From: Megamonas hypermegale_A
Lineage (GTDB): Bacteria > Bacillota > Negativicutes > Selenomonadales > Selenomonadaceae
NCBI RefSeq assembly: GCF_030371585.1
Contig: NZ_JAUDCE010000004.1
DNA length: 64,000 bases
Strand: one strand, 5' to 3'
The notes under the pieces: model-generated
Told to the model about the DNA's origin: nothing
Seen by the model: only the letters and a program-made list of their open reading frames with translations
The model's database searches: none
Translations under genes and position numbers: made by a program
Shown: positions 7,524-14,979 of the stretch, one piece after another
Layout: each line of letters starts with the position of its first letter
Position numbering within the stretch: the first letter of the stretch is position 1

Positions 7524-8672
7524 ATGAAATCATGTCAATTAACTATTCCGTCAGTTGTTTATGCGGGTTTAGGCAGTGTGAATAATTTAGAGGCAATTAT
7601 AGAAAGAGAAAAATCACAGTCAGTTTTAATATTCACGGATAAAGGCGTTAGAAGCGTCGGTCTTACGAAAAAAGTAGAGGAAATCTGCTCTAAAGTGCAG
7701 TGTAAGGTAATCGATGATTTAACGGCTGAACCGGCAGTGGCTGATGTGGAACGTGTTCTGGCGGAAGTCGGCGAAATTAAAATTGATTTAATCGTCGGCG
7801 TCGGCGGCGGCAGTGTAATGGATGCGGCGAAGCTTGCCAGCATTATCGTCGGTGCTGATTATACACTGCGTGATTTATTGAAAGACAGCAGTATTGCGAA
7901 AAAATATATAAAAACCGTCATGATACCGACAACGTGCGGCACCGGTTCGGAAGCTACCTGCAATGCCATTGTAGCCATTCCGGAACAGGAGTCGAAACAA
8001 GGCATTGTAAATAACTGTATGATTTCCGATTATGTAATATTGGATGCGGAAATGATTGCTAAATTACCGCCGAAAATTATTGCGGCGACAGGCGTTGATG
8101 CACTGGCGCACGTAGTGGAATGCTTTACTTCCAAAAAAGCAACCATGCTCAGTGATACGTATGCCAAAGAAGGTGCGTATAAAATTTTCCATAACATAAA
8201 GAAAGCATACAATAATGCTAACGATATGCAGGCAAAATCGGAAATGATGCTCGGTGCATTTTACGGCGGTGTAGCGATAACTGGCTCCGGAACAACGGCA
8301 GTACATGCACTTTCCTATCCGCTGGGCGGCAAATATCATATTGCACACGGCGTATCCAATGCGATATTATTTGCTCATGTGATGGAATTCAATAAAGATG
8401 CCTGTGCAGACAGACTGGCTGTTTTATGCGATGCTGTTTATCCGGAACTGGCAACAAAGACTGTAGCGCAAAAAGCAGATTACATCATTGAACAGATTGC
8501 AGGCATTGTAAAAGATACGAATATCCCGACAAGTCTGGAGGAATTCGGCGTAAAACCGGAAGATATAGATTTTCTGGTGCAGGCGGGTAGCCAGCAGACA
8601 CGACTGCTTGTAAACAACTGCAAAGAATTGTCGCTCGACGATATTAGATACATTTACAAGAAAGTAATGTAA
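7524..8672 (+). CDS. Iron-containing alcohol dehydrogenase
   Basis: This 382-residue group III (Fe-dependent) dehydrogenase has the nucleotide motif GVGGGSVMDAAK, the family signature TTCGTGSEAT and the metal ligands in DALAHVVE and in HGVSNAILFAHVMEFN. Such enzymes reduce aldehydes or semialdehydes with NAD(P)H. It is driven by a sigma54 promoter sharing activator sites with the kinase/PdxA2 operon and is followed by a permease gene with no terminator between them. It probably handles an aldehyde formed by the aldolase or an alcohol-acid substrate; which one is unknown. Confidence 0.9.
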   Translation: MKSCQLTIPSVVYAGLGSVNNLEAIIEREKSQSVLIFTDKGVRSVGLTKKVEEICSKVQCKVIDDLTAEPAVADVERVLAEVGEIKIDLIVGVGGGSVMDAAKLASIIVGADYTLRDLLKDSSIAKKYIKTVMIPTTCGTGSEATCNAIVAIPEQESKQGIVNNCMISDYVILDAEMIAKLPPKIIAATGVDALAHVVECFTSKKATMLSDTYAKEGAYKIFHNIKKAYNNANDMQAKSEMMLGAFYGGVAITGSGTTAVHALSYPLGGKYHIAHGVSNAILFAHVMEFNKDACADRLAVLCDAVYPELATKTVAQKADYIIEQIAGIVKDTNIPTSLEEFGVKPEDIDFLVQAGSQQTRLLVNNCKELSLDDIRYIYKKVM

Positions 8673-8751
8673 AACATTTTTGATTTTAGATAGTTAATAT
8701 ATTTTTTAAATTGTAAAAATAAGAAAATATATTGGGGAAGGATTGAAAATA

Positions 8752-10044
8752 ATGGTTGGTAAAACTTTAAACGAAAAACCGACACGGACACGTTGGATAG
8801 TAGCATTTATGATGTGGGCGGCAATAGCCATAAACTTTTTGGACAGAACGACACTGGCCATTGCGACACCGCATATTATGGAAGAAATTCATATAACGAC
8901 GGAAGAAATGGGCATGCTGATGAGTGCATTCTTCTTATGTTATGCACTGTTGCAAATTCCGGCCGGTTTTATCTCAGATAAATTCGGACAGCGCAAAATC
9001 TTAGGTTTATCCGTATTCTGGTGGTCGATAGCGACAGGTCTTACTGGTCTTGCCAGTGGATTTAAATCGTTTCTGCTTTGCCGTATGGTTTTAGGTATCG
9101 GTGAAGCCGGTGCTTATCCAAGTAATGCGGCAATTACAAGAAAATGGTTCCCGAAAAGCGAACGTGCTACAGTAGGCGGATTATTTGACAGCGGACAGAA
9201 ATTCGGCGGCGCATTTGGTATACCAATTCTTACATGGCTTATGGTCAGTGTCGGCTGGCGTGAAACATTCGCTATTTTAGGTGCTCTCGGTGTAATCTGG
9301 GCGATTGTATGGTATACATTCTTCCGGGATAATCCGTCTGAACATAAAGGCGTAAATAAAGCAGAATTAGATATTATTCATGATGGTCAGGAAGCGGAAA
9401 CGGATAAAACAATGCCGCTTAAATGGTATCAATTATTAAAATACAGAAATGTAATAGCTATGAGTGTCGGCTTCTTCATGATTAACTATAATTCGTATTT
9501 CTTTATTACATGGTTGCCGATGTATTTAATGAAGGACAGAGGACTTAGCTTTAGTGAAATGGGCTTTGCTGCTTCGCTTCCGCTTTTATGCGGAGCAATC
9601 GGCGAGATTTTTGCCGGCTGGGCATCAGATAGAGTACATTCTTCCGGTAAATTATCTTTGACGGCAACGAGAAAATTATTCCTGTGTATCGGTCTTATCA
9701 TGGCATTGGGCGTAGGCTTTGCCGCTGTTACGGAATCTCTGGTAGTGACGCTTATCTTATTATGTATTGCTAAAACGGGTACAGTTGTTGCAGCTTCACA
9801 GGTATGGGCTATTCCGAGTGAAATTGCACCGCGCAATATGACGGGTATTGTAGCCGGTATTCAAAACTGCGTATCCAATTTCGGCGGTGTTGTAGGACCG
9901 ATTGTTACGGGCTTTATCGTAGGCAGTACGGGTCATTTTGAATATGCACTGTTATTCTCTGCATTTTTGATTTTCCTGGCAATTATTAATTTTGTATTCG
10001 GTTTAGGCAGAATCGAACCGATTAAAGTCGAAGAAAGTAAATAA
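8752..10044 (+). CDS. MFS permease, anion:cation symporter type (sugar acid uptake)
   Basis: This 430-residue major facilitator has about 12 membrane spans. The N-terminal NFLDRTTLAIATPHI and the loop between spans 2 and 3 (DKFGQRKILG) resemble the ACS family of hexuronate/glucarate/tartrate transporters. ATG 8752 lies 9 bases after GGGGAAGGA; the TTG at 8743 would leave no spacer. Last gene of the second sigma54 operon, ended by the terminator at 10056. It most likely imports the sugar acid degraded by the cluster. Confidence 0.85.
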   Translation: MVGKTLNEKPTRTRWIVAFMMWAAIAINFLDRTTLAIATPHIMEEIHITTEEMGMLMSAFFLCYALLQIPAGFISDKFGQRKILGLSVFWWSIATGLTGLASGFKSFLLCRMVLGIGEAGAYPSNAAITRKWFPKSERATVGGLFDSGQKFGGAFGIPILTWLMVSVGWRETFAILGALGVIWAIVWYTFFRDNPSEHKGVNKAELDIIHDGQEAETDKTMPLKWYQLLKYRNVIAMSVGFFMINYNSYFFITWLPMYLMKDRGLSFSEMGFAASLPLLCGAIGEIFAGWASDRVHSSGKLSLTATRKLFLCIGLIMALGVGFAAVTESLVVTLILLCIAKTGTVVAASQVWAIPSEIAPRNMTGIVAGIQNCVSNFGGVVGPIVTGFIVGSTGHFEYALLFSAFLIFLAIINFVFGLGRIEPIKVEESK

Positions 10045-10055
10045 ATTTCCCCCTC

Positions 10056-10098
10056 AAAAAAAGAAAGATAGGAATAAATTTCCTATCTTTCTTTTTTA
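10056..10098. terminator. Bidirectional terminator between the MFS gene and a small membrane protein gene
   Basis: AAAAGAAAGATAGGAA and TTCCTATCTTTCTTTT pair around a 5-base loop, flanked by A and T runs, so it can serve both converging genes. Confidence 0.88.
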
Positions 10099-10296
10099 TA
10101 AGCTGTGAGCACTGTGGTACATATCGTAGTTTTCTTTTGGTTTTTCCGTCCATTTGGAAATGAAGTATACACCGAGCAGGATAATGCAGTCAAAACCGGC
10201 AAAAATATTGAAAATGATATTGTTATCAGCGATATAAGAATATAAAGCGGCTACCATTAAACAGAAGATAGCGGAAAAAATAACCAGATTTTTCAA
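10096..10296 (-). CDS. Small two-span membrane protein, unknown function
   Basis: This 66-residue protein is almost entirely hydrophobic, with two spans (about 3-20 and 28-47) and a short charged tail rich in Lys, Asn, Tyr and His. I do not recognise a family. The start is a TTG preceded by GAGGTG. A promoter with -10 TATAAT (10322-10327) and -35 TTGAAC (10344-10349, 16-bp spacer) lies directly upstream on the same strand, so it is probably a real monocistronic gene. Confidence 0.6.
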   Translation of the reverse strand: MKNLVIFSAIFCLMVAALYSYIADNNIIFNIFAGFDCIILLGVYFISKWTEKPKENYDMYHSAHSL

Positions 10297-10321
10297 ATTA
10301 AGACACCTCGTTTCTGCGTTA

Positions 10322-10349
10322 ATTATAGCATAATGAAAAAACTGTTCAA
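10322..10349 (-). promoter_or_regulatory. Promoter of the small membrane protein gene
   Basis: On the minus strand: TTGAAC, a 16-bp spacer and a perfect TATAAT. It ends about 25 bases before the TTG start. Confidence 0.6.
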
Positions 10350-10436
10350 TAGATTTGAAGAAAGATGTTATTTTAATTTTCTTGGTAATTAATTGAATTT
10401 TTTGTTAAAATGAGATTTGATTAAAAGTAAATGATT

Positions 10437-10554
10437 GTTGTGCTAGTAAGACATCGAGTTTTTAAGCCAGCAGTATAATTATTTATATTCTTGGTATTTA
10501 ACCTCACTAAATATAAACTATTATACTGCTTTGAGAAATCAACTAGCGCAATAA
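10437..10554 (+). repeat. RPT-S copy 2 (full length)
   Basis: This 118-bp element starts TTGTGCTAGT and ends ACTAGCGCAA (terminal inverted repeats). Inner arms GCAGTATAATTATTTATATT and AATATAAACTATTATACTGC also pair. It ends 39 bases before the SWIM gene. Confidence 0.88.
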
Positions 10555-10593
10555 GTAATGAATTATAAAAATAAATGAAAATGCGGTGTTTTT

Positions 10594-12249
10594 ATGGAAA
10601 GCTGGAAAGATTATTTTGAAAAGAGAATACTGGACCGAGGACGCAGTTATTATAATAACGGAGCAGTTCAAAACCTGAGGAAAACGGCTGAGGGATATGA
10701 AGCGTATGTAAGCGGCACAGTGAGATATGAAGTTGAGATTGAAATGGAAAACGGGAAAGTCGAATACATGTCCTGCGATTGTCCTTATGCCGACAGCGGC
10801 GAGAACTGCAAGCATATGGCGGCCGTCATGTATGCGATAGAAAAACAGGAAAATGGCACGATAGAAACAAACGGTAAAAGCGGAAGAAAGAAACAAACGG
10901 CAAAGGAAAACTTGCAAGATATCGTGGACAGTATTCCGGAAGCGGAGCTTCGCGATTACGTTTATAATTTGGCGAAAGATAACAAGAGTATTGAAAATTA
11001 TATAAGGATAAATTACGGCAGCAGCATTGACGCGGAATATATGAAAAATCTGAAGAAGGATTTGCGGGCGATTATCCGTCGATACAGCGATGATGGGTTT
11101 ATTGCATGGGAAGATGCGTTCGATTATATATCGGATGTGGAGGCTTTTATGAAAACCAACATAGAGAGCATGATTGACAAGAACTTTCTTATGGAAGCGT
11201 TTGAGTTGACCAATTACGTTCTCGATAAGATAACAAATCAGCCGATGGATGATTCGGACGGCGGAATAGTTGCTTTTGCCGGCGATTGCAAGGATTACTG
11301 GCTGGAAATCATGGAGAAAGCAGATGATAAAAGCAAGGATAAAATGTTTCGGTGGTTTAATAATAAACTCTTGAAACATCAATTAGATGATTTTATTGAA
11401 GATGTTGTATATGAATTTATTATGAAAAATTTTGCCGAAGAAAAATATCTGGAGAAAAAACTGGCACTGTTTGATGAATTTATAAAAGAGGACAAATTTA
11501 GTTATAATTATAGCAAATATATAGGTGAAAAACTGAAAATCATGCAGAAGCTGAATTATCCGGCTGAACAGATTAATCTGTATAAAGAGAGATACTGGAA
11601 GTTGCCGGAAATCAGAAAAGTTGTATTTGATGAATATATGGTGCAGGAGGATTGGCAGAAAGCCATTGAAATTTTAGAAGAAAGTAAAAAGCTGGACGAA
11701 GATAATTACCGGTTAATGGCGAGGTACCGTAAAAATCTGATTGAGCTGTATAAGAAAGTAGGCAATAAAGAAGCCTATAGAAAAGAATTGACGGAGTTTA
11801 TATTTGATAGTTGCGGAAGCGATTTATCCCTTATTTATGAATTGAAGGAAGACTGTACGCCGGAGGAGTGGCTATCATACAGAGAAAAAATTCTGGCGGG
11901 AGAAATGTTGCGGGAAACAAAATTGGAATTGTTGGAAAAAGAGGGCATGTACGAGGAGTTATGGCAAGAAATTTTCGAGCGTGCTGAACTGTATGAGATT
12001 GACAGATATGAAAAGGTATTGAAAAAAATATTTTCGGAGCGTATGCTGGATTTATATGTTGATTATATAAGGAAAAATCAAATAAAAGTTTCCAACCGTG
12101 AGCAGTACAGTGATTTGATTAAATATTTAAAGAAAATAACACTGTATTCGGGCGGCGAGAAGAAAGCAAAAGAGATTGCCGCAAACTGGCGCGATGTATT
12201 TAAACGCCGCAGAGCGATGATGGATGAATTGAATAAAGCAGGGTTTTAA
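10594..12249 (+). CDS. SWIM zinc finger domain protein
   Basis: This 551-residue protein carries a SWIM zinc finger (CDCPYADSGENCKH, about residues 59-72), a CxCxnCxH chelate associated with DNA or protein binding. The remainder is strongly charged and helical, rich in Glu and Lys, with repeated short helices resembling the helical-repeat region of other bacterial SWIM proteins. No catalytic motif is visible. The RBS is weak. An RPT-S palindrome lies directly upstream, in the place of the promoter region. Its role is unknown; SWIM proteins occur in Swi2/Snf2 complexes and recombination factors. Confidence 0.75.
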   Translation: MESWKDYFEKRILDRGRSYYNNGAVQNLRKTAEGYEAYVSGTVRYEVEIEMENGKVEYMSCDCPYADSGENCKHMAAVMYAIEKQENGTIETNGKSGRKKQTAKENLQDIVDSIPEAELRDYVYNLAKDNKSIENYIRINYGSSIDAEYMKNLKKDLRAIIRRYSDDGFIAWEDAFDYISDVEAFMKTNIESMIDKNFLMEAFELTNYVLDKITNQPMDDSDGGIVAFAGDCKDYWLEIMEKADDKSKDKMFRWFNNKLLKHQLDDFIEDVVYEFIMKNFAEEKYLEKKLALFDEFIKEDKFSYNYSKYIGEKLKIMQKLNYPAEQINLYKERYWKLPEIRKVVFDEYMVQEDWQKAIEILEESKKLDEDNYRLMARYRKNLIELYKKVGNKEAYRKELTEFIFDSCGSDLSLIYELKEDCTPEEWLSYREKILAGEMLRETKLELLEKEGMYEELWQEIFERAELYEIDRYEKVLKKIFSERMLDLYVDYIRKNQIKVSNREQYSDLIKYLKKITLYSGGEKKAKEIAANWRDVFKRRRAMMDELNKAGF

Positions 12250-12267
12250 AGATTTTTAGAAAGGAAA

Positions 12268-12312
12268 ATGAAAATGCAGCAGAATGAAGTTTTACTCCAT
12301 GCAGAGTCTTAA
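12268..12312 (+). CDS. Putative 14-residue leader peptide (uORF)
   Basis: Behind GAAAGGA, an ATG at 12268 (or the in-frame ATG at 12274) opens MKMQQNEVLLHAES and stops at TAA 12310-12312. Its last codons cover segments that pair with sequences further down the leader of the HTH gene at 12393. Translation of this frame would therefore change the leader fold. It is short and untested. Confidence 0.4.
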   Translation: MKMQQNEVLLHAES

Positions 12313-12387
12313 TCTGCGATAGTTGTATGGAGTAAATATATCGCAGCTAGGGCTCTGCAACTTGATGAATTTATCAAGAAGGAGCCT
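12291..12387 (+). promoter_or_regulatory. Switch-like structured leader with alternative stems
   Basis: The pairings are: 12291-12300 with 12327-12336 (10 bp); 12301-12308 with 12351-12358 (8 bp, one G-U); 12314-12321 with 12339-12346 (8 bp); and the hairpin 12361-12366/12373-12378. The first crosses the next two, so they are exclusive or form a pseudoknot. 12350-12355 can also pair with 12382-12387, hiding the Shine-Dalgarno AAGGAG (12379-12384). The layout fits a translational switch. It matches no riboswitch class that I recognise. Confidence 0.5.
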
Positions 12388-12392
12388 TAAAA

Positions 12393-12656
12393 ATGAAATA
12401 TATTAATGCAAATGAAATTTTGCCGAAACAGTTAATAAAAGAATTGCAAAATTATGTTCAAGGCGGATATGTCTATGTACCGATTAAAACGGATGAACGA
12501 AAAAACTGGGGCGAACAGTCCGGTTACCGTTTGGAGCTGGATAGACGGAATGAAAAGATACGGCAGGAATATAAAAACGGCGTATCTTTGGATATTTTAG
12601 CCGACAGATATTATTTATCCGTATCAGCTGTCAGAAAGATAATTTATAAAAAATAA
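12393..12656 (+). CDS. CD3324-family small HTH protein (Mor-like)
   Basis: This 87-residue protein begins MKYINANEILPKQL and ends in a helix-turn-helix (about 65-87, VSLDILADRYYLSVSAVRKI). The layout matches the CD3324/Mor-type small proteins found widely in Clostridia. The central YVYVP...WGEQSGYR stretch is also typical of them. They are presumed DNA-binding regulators; no target is known to me. It has a good AAGGAG site 8 bases before the ATG. The leader can fold so as to sequester that site and contains a uORF. No terminator is seen after the gene. Confidence 0.75.
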   Translation: MKYINANEILPKQLIKELQNYVQGGYVYVPIKTDERKNWGEQSGYRLELDRRNEKIRQEYKNGVSLDILADRYYLSVSAVRKIIYKK

Positions 12657-12733
12657 TTCTGTATTGTATTGTGGATAGAAAAATTTTGACAGGCATAATA
12701 ATATAAGAAAAGAAAATAAAAGGAAGTGTTATT

Positions 12734-13342
12734 ATGCAGCCAGAGAAAATTTATCCGCGAAAAGATGATAAAACGACAGTTTATTTAAAAAATGTGGTCA
12801 GTGACCCGGAAATAATTGTCGGCGACTTTACGATTTATAACGATTTTGTTCATGATCCGCGTGATTTTGAAAAAAATAATGTATTATACCATTATCCTGT
12901 GAACCACGAAAAGCTTATAATCGGCAAATTCTGTTCGATAGCCTGCGGGGCGAAATTTCTATTTAACAGTGCTAACCATACGCTAAAATCTTTGTCTACA
13001 TATCCTTTTGCGCTTATGTATGATGAATGGAATATGGATAAAAAAGATGTAGCTAAAGGTTGGGATAATAAAGGTGATATTGTAATCGGCAATGATGTAT
13101 GGATTGGCTACAATGCGATTATTTTATCAGGTGTAAAAATCGGTGACGGTGCAATCGTGGCGACAGGAGCCGTTGTGACGAAAGATGTTAAGCCTTATGA
13201 AATTGTCGGAGGAATACCGGCAAAAGTAATTCGCAAAAGATTTTCGCATGAAGTAATAATAAAACTGCAAAAGATGAAATGGTGGAATTGGCCGGTTGAT
13301 AAAATTAAAAGAAATTTGATAGCAATTCAAAATGGAATTTAA
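12734..13342 (+). CDS. CatB/Vat-like hexapeptide O-acetyltransferase
   Basis: This 202-residue left-handed beta-helix acetyltransferase of the xenobiotic (XAT) class resembles streptogramin A (Vat) and CatB chloramphenicol acetyltransferases. Hexapeptide-repeat turns run through IIGKFCSIACGAKF and IVIGNDVWIGYNAIILSG, and the catalytic histidine lies in NSANHTLKSLSTYPF. The C-terminal GGIPAKVIRKRF is typical. It may acetylate an antibiotic hydroxyl group, but many chromosomal relatives have other acceptors. AGGAAG precedes the ATG. RPT-L copy A begins immediately after the stop codon. Confidence 0.82.
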   Translation: MQPEKIYPRKDDKTTVYLKNVVSDPEIIVGDFTIYNDFVHDPRDFEKNNVLYHYPVNHEKLIIGKFCSIACGAKFLFNSANHTLKSLSTYPFALMYDEWNMDKKDVAKGWDNKGDIVIGNDVWIGYNAIILSGVKIGDGAIVATGAVVTKDVKPYEIVGGIPAKVIRKRFSHEVIIKLQKMKWWNWPVDKIKRNLIAIQNGI

Positions 13343-13910
13343 TTGTTCATTTTTCTTTTGGAAAGCAAAAGAAAAACGAACCAAAAATCACCTAAAGGTA
13401 TAACAGGTTCTAATTACTAAAGTAATAAGAACCTGTAAAAAACTCCTTTTAACGTTTCGCTATCGCTGCACTGGGCAAGCCTTCGTAGTCTTTCTATAAA
13501 CATAGTCGGTACAACGGCTCGAAACATTTGGAATTTGGCTCGTGCCTTTTAGTTCCAGTAAGAACTCAATTTGAGTTATAAACACTGCTGTTGCTATTCA
13601 TGCTAAAATTTTGTCTGCGTTGGGGATTTTTACGGTAGCTTTAGCTATTAAGAAAATGGTTTTTTAGCTCTGTTTTTAGTTTAAATGTTTGAGCGAAGCG
13701 AGTTTTTAAACGTTAGAGATAAAAAACCAATTTCTTAAAGTAAAAATCTCTTAGCAGTGCACGAACTAAAAGGTTTCTTTTTCGGCAACTTTTCTTTGCC
13801 TTCAAAGAAAAATTGCCCGGCGCAATATAAGAATAAATTAATAAATAACTATTTTTAACGTATATTGTGCCGAACAGGCACTTTCTTTAATTGAACTTAG
13901 TAAATAGAAA
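13343..13910 (+). repeat. RPT-L copy A (multi-hairpin repeat)
   Basis: The element starts with hairpin GTTCATTTTTCTTTT/AAAAGAAAAACGAAC and ends with TAAATAGAAA. The central variable stem is 13648-13671 with 13715-13738 (22 of 24 paired). The inner stem is GTTTAAA/TTTAAAC. This copy carries an extra hairpin (AGGTTCTAATTACT/AGTAATAAGAACCT) near 13406-13434. It fills the gap between convergent genes and has no ORF. Confidence 0.9.
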
Positions 13911-13925
13911 TCTGCGAGTAATAAA

Positions 13926-13963
13926 AAAACTGTTGCATTTAATTTAAGCAACAGTTTTTTTAT
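13926..13963. terminator. Bidirectional terminator between RPT-L copy A and isocitrate dehydrogenase
   Basis: AAAAAAACTGTTGC and GCAACAGTTTTTTT pair around an 11-base AT-rich loop. It serves the minus-strand dehydrogenase gene and anything reading from the left. Confidence 0.88.
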
Positions 13964-13970
13964 GTGATTA

Positions 13971-14969
13971 TTAAAGCTTAGCAATAATAGCTTCGCAGTA
14001 TTCTTCTGTTGTAGCCGTGCCGTGCAAATCCGGTGTGAGGTGTTTTCCTTCGTTCAGCACTTCATCAACGGCTTTTCTGATTTTGCCGGCTGTTTTGTCT
14101 TGACCGAGATATTCGAGCATCATGCAGGCTGACCATAAAAGCGCCGTCGGGTTGGCGATGTGTTTGCCGGCAATATCCGGTGCGCTGCCATGTACGGCTT
14201 CAAACATGGCGTAGTCCTTGCCGAGATTGCTGGATGGCAAAAGACCCAGTCCGCCGATTAGACCGCTGGTGAGGTCGGAGACAATATCGCCGTAGAGGTT
14301 CGGCATTACCATGATGTCGAACTGTTGCGGGTTCATGACAAGCTGCATACACGTATTGTCGACGATTTTGTCATCGGCTTTGATTTGCGGATATTTCTTG
14401 GCGATATCGTAGAAAATGCTAAGAAACAGTCCGTCGCTCATTTTCAGGATATTGGCCTTGTGTACGCAGGTTACTTTACGGCGATTGTGTGCTACGGCAT
14501 ATTCGAATGCGTCTTTGATAATTCTTTCACTGGCGGCGCGGGTGATTATTTTCGTAGCATGAACAGTATTTTCGTCAATCTGCTGTTCCACTCCGACATA
14601 AAGGTCTTCCGTGTTTTCGCGGAATACGATTAAATCCACATTATCAAACGGTGTTTTTACGGCTTTATTTGATTTTGCCGGACGGATATTGGCGTACAGG
14701 TCATATTTTTTGCGCAGTGTTACGTTGAGTGAGCGGAAGCCTTTGCCGACAGGCGTCGTAATCGGGGATTTTAAAAGCACCTTGTTTTTGTCGAAAGAGG
14801 CAAAAGCCGCGTCGGGAATTAATTTACCGTTTGTTTCATATTCTTTGGCGCCGACATTGAAAATTTCATAGTTGAGGTCGGCACCAGCGGCGTTTAGAAT
14901 TTTAAGCACGGCGTCGGTGATTTCCGGACCGATACCGTCGCCTTTGAAGACTGTGATTGTTTTTGTCAT
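13971..14969 (-). CDS. Isocitrate dehydrogenase, NAD-dependent type
   Basis: This 332-residue beta-decarboxylating dehydrogenase has GDGIGPEI at the N-terminus, the isocitrate-type FRENTEDLYVGVE (isopropylmalate enzymes usually have another motif here), VHKANILKMSDGLF, the metal-binding NLYGDIVSDLTSGLIGG and EAVHGSAPDIAGK. It lies 10 bases downstream of citrate synthase on the same strand. With the divergent aconitase it completes the oxidative branch to 2-oxoglutarate, probably for glutamate synthesis in an anaerobe. NAD specificity is inferred from the short homologue class. Confidence 0.85.
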   Translation of the reverse strand: MTKTITVFKGDGIGPEITDAVLKILNAAGADLNYEIFNVGAKEYETNGKLIPDAAFASFDKNKVLLKSPITTPVGKGFRSLNVTLRKKYDLYANIRPAKSNKAVKTPFDNVDLIVFRENTEDLYVGVEQQIDENTVHATKIITRAASERIIKDAFEYAVAHNRRKVTCVHKANILKMSDGLFLSIFYDIAKKYPQIKADDKIVDNTCMQLVMNPQQFDIMVMPNLYGDIVSDLTSGLIGGLGLLPSSNLGKDYAMFEAVHGSAPDIAGKHIANPTALLWSACMMLEYLGQDKTAGKIRKAVDEVLNEGKHLTPDLHGTATTEEYCEAIIAKL

Positions 14970-14979
14970 TTAGTATTCC

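Noticed and set aside
10543..11382. 279-codon minus-strand ORF
   Set aside because: It is the antisense shadow of the SWIM gene, with no RBS and a Phe/Ile/His-rich composition unlike any family.
13343..13910. RPT-L as a decayed insertion sequence or CRISPR array
   Set aside because: No frame in any of the five copies encodes a transposase fragment, and there are no short direct repeats with spacers. The conserved hairpin order with covariation points to a structured element instead.
13971..14969. 3-isopropylmalate dehydrogenase as identity
   Set aside because: The substrate loop is RENTEDLYVGVE, the isocitrate type, and the gene is in an operon with citrate synthase.
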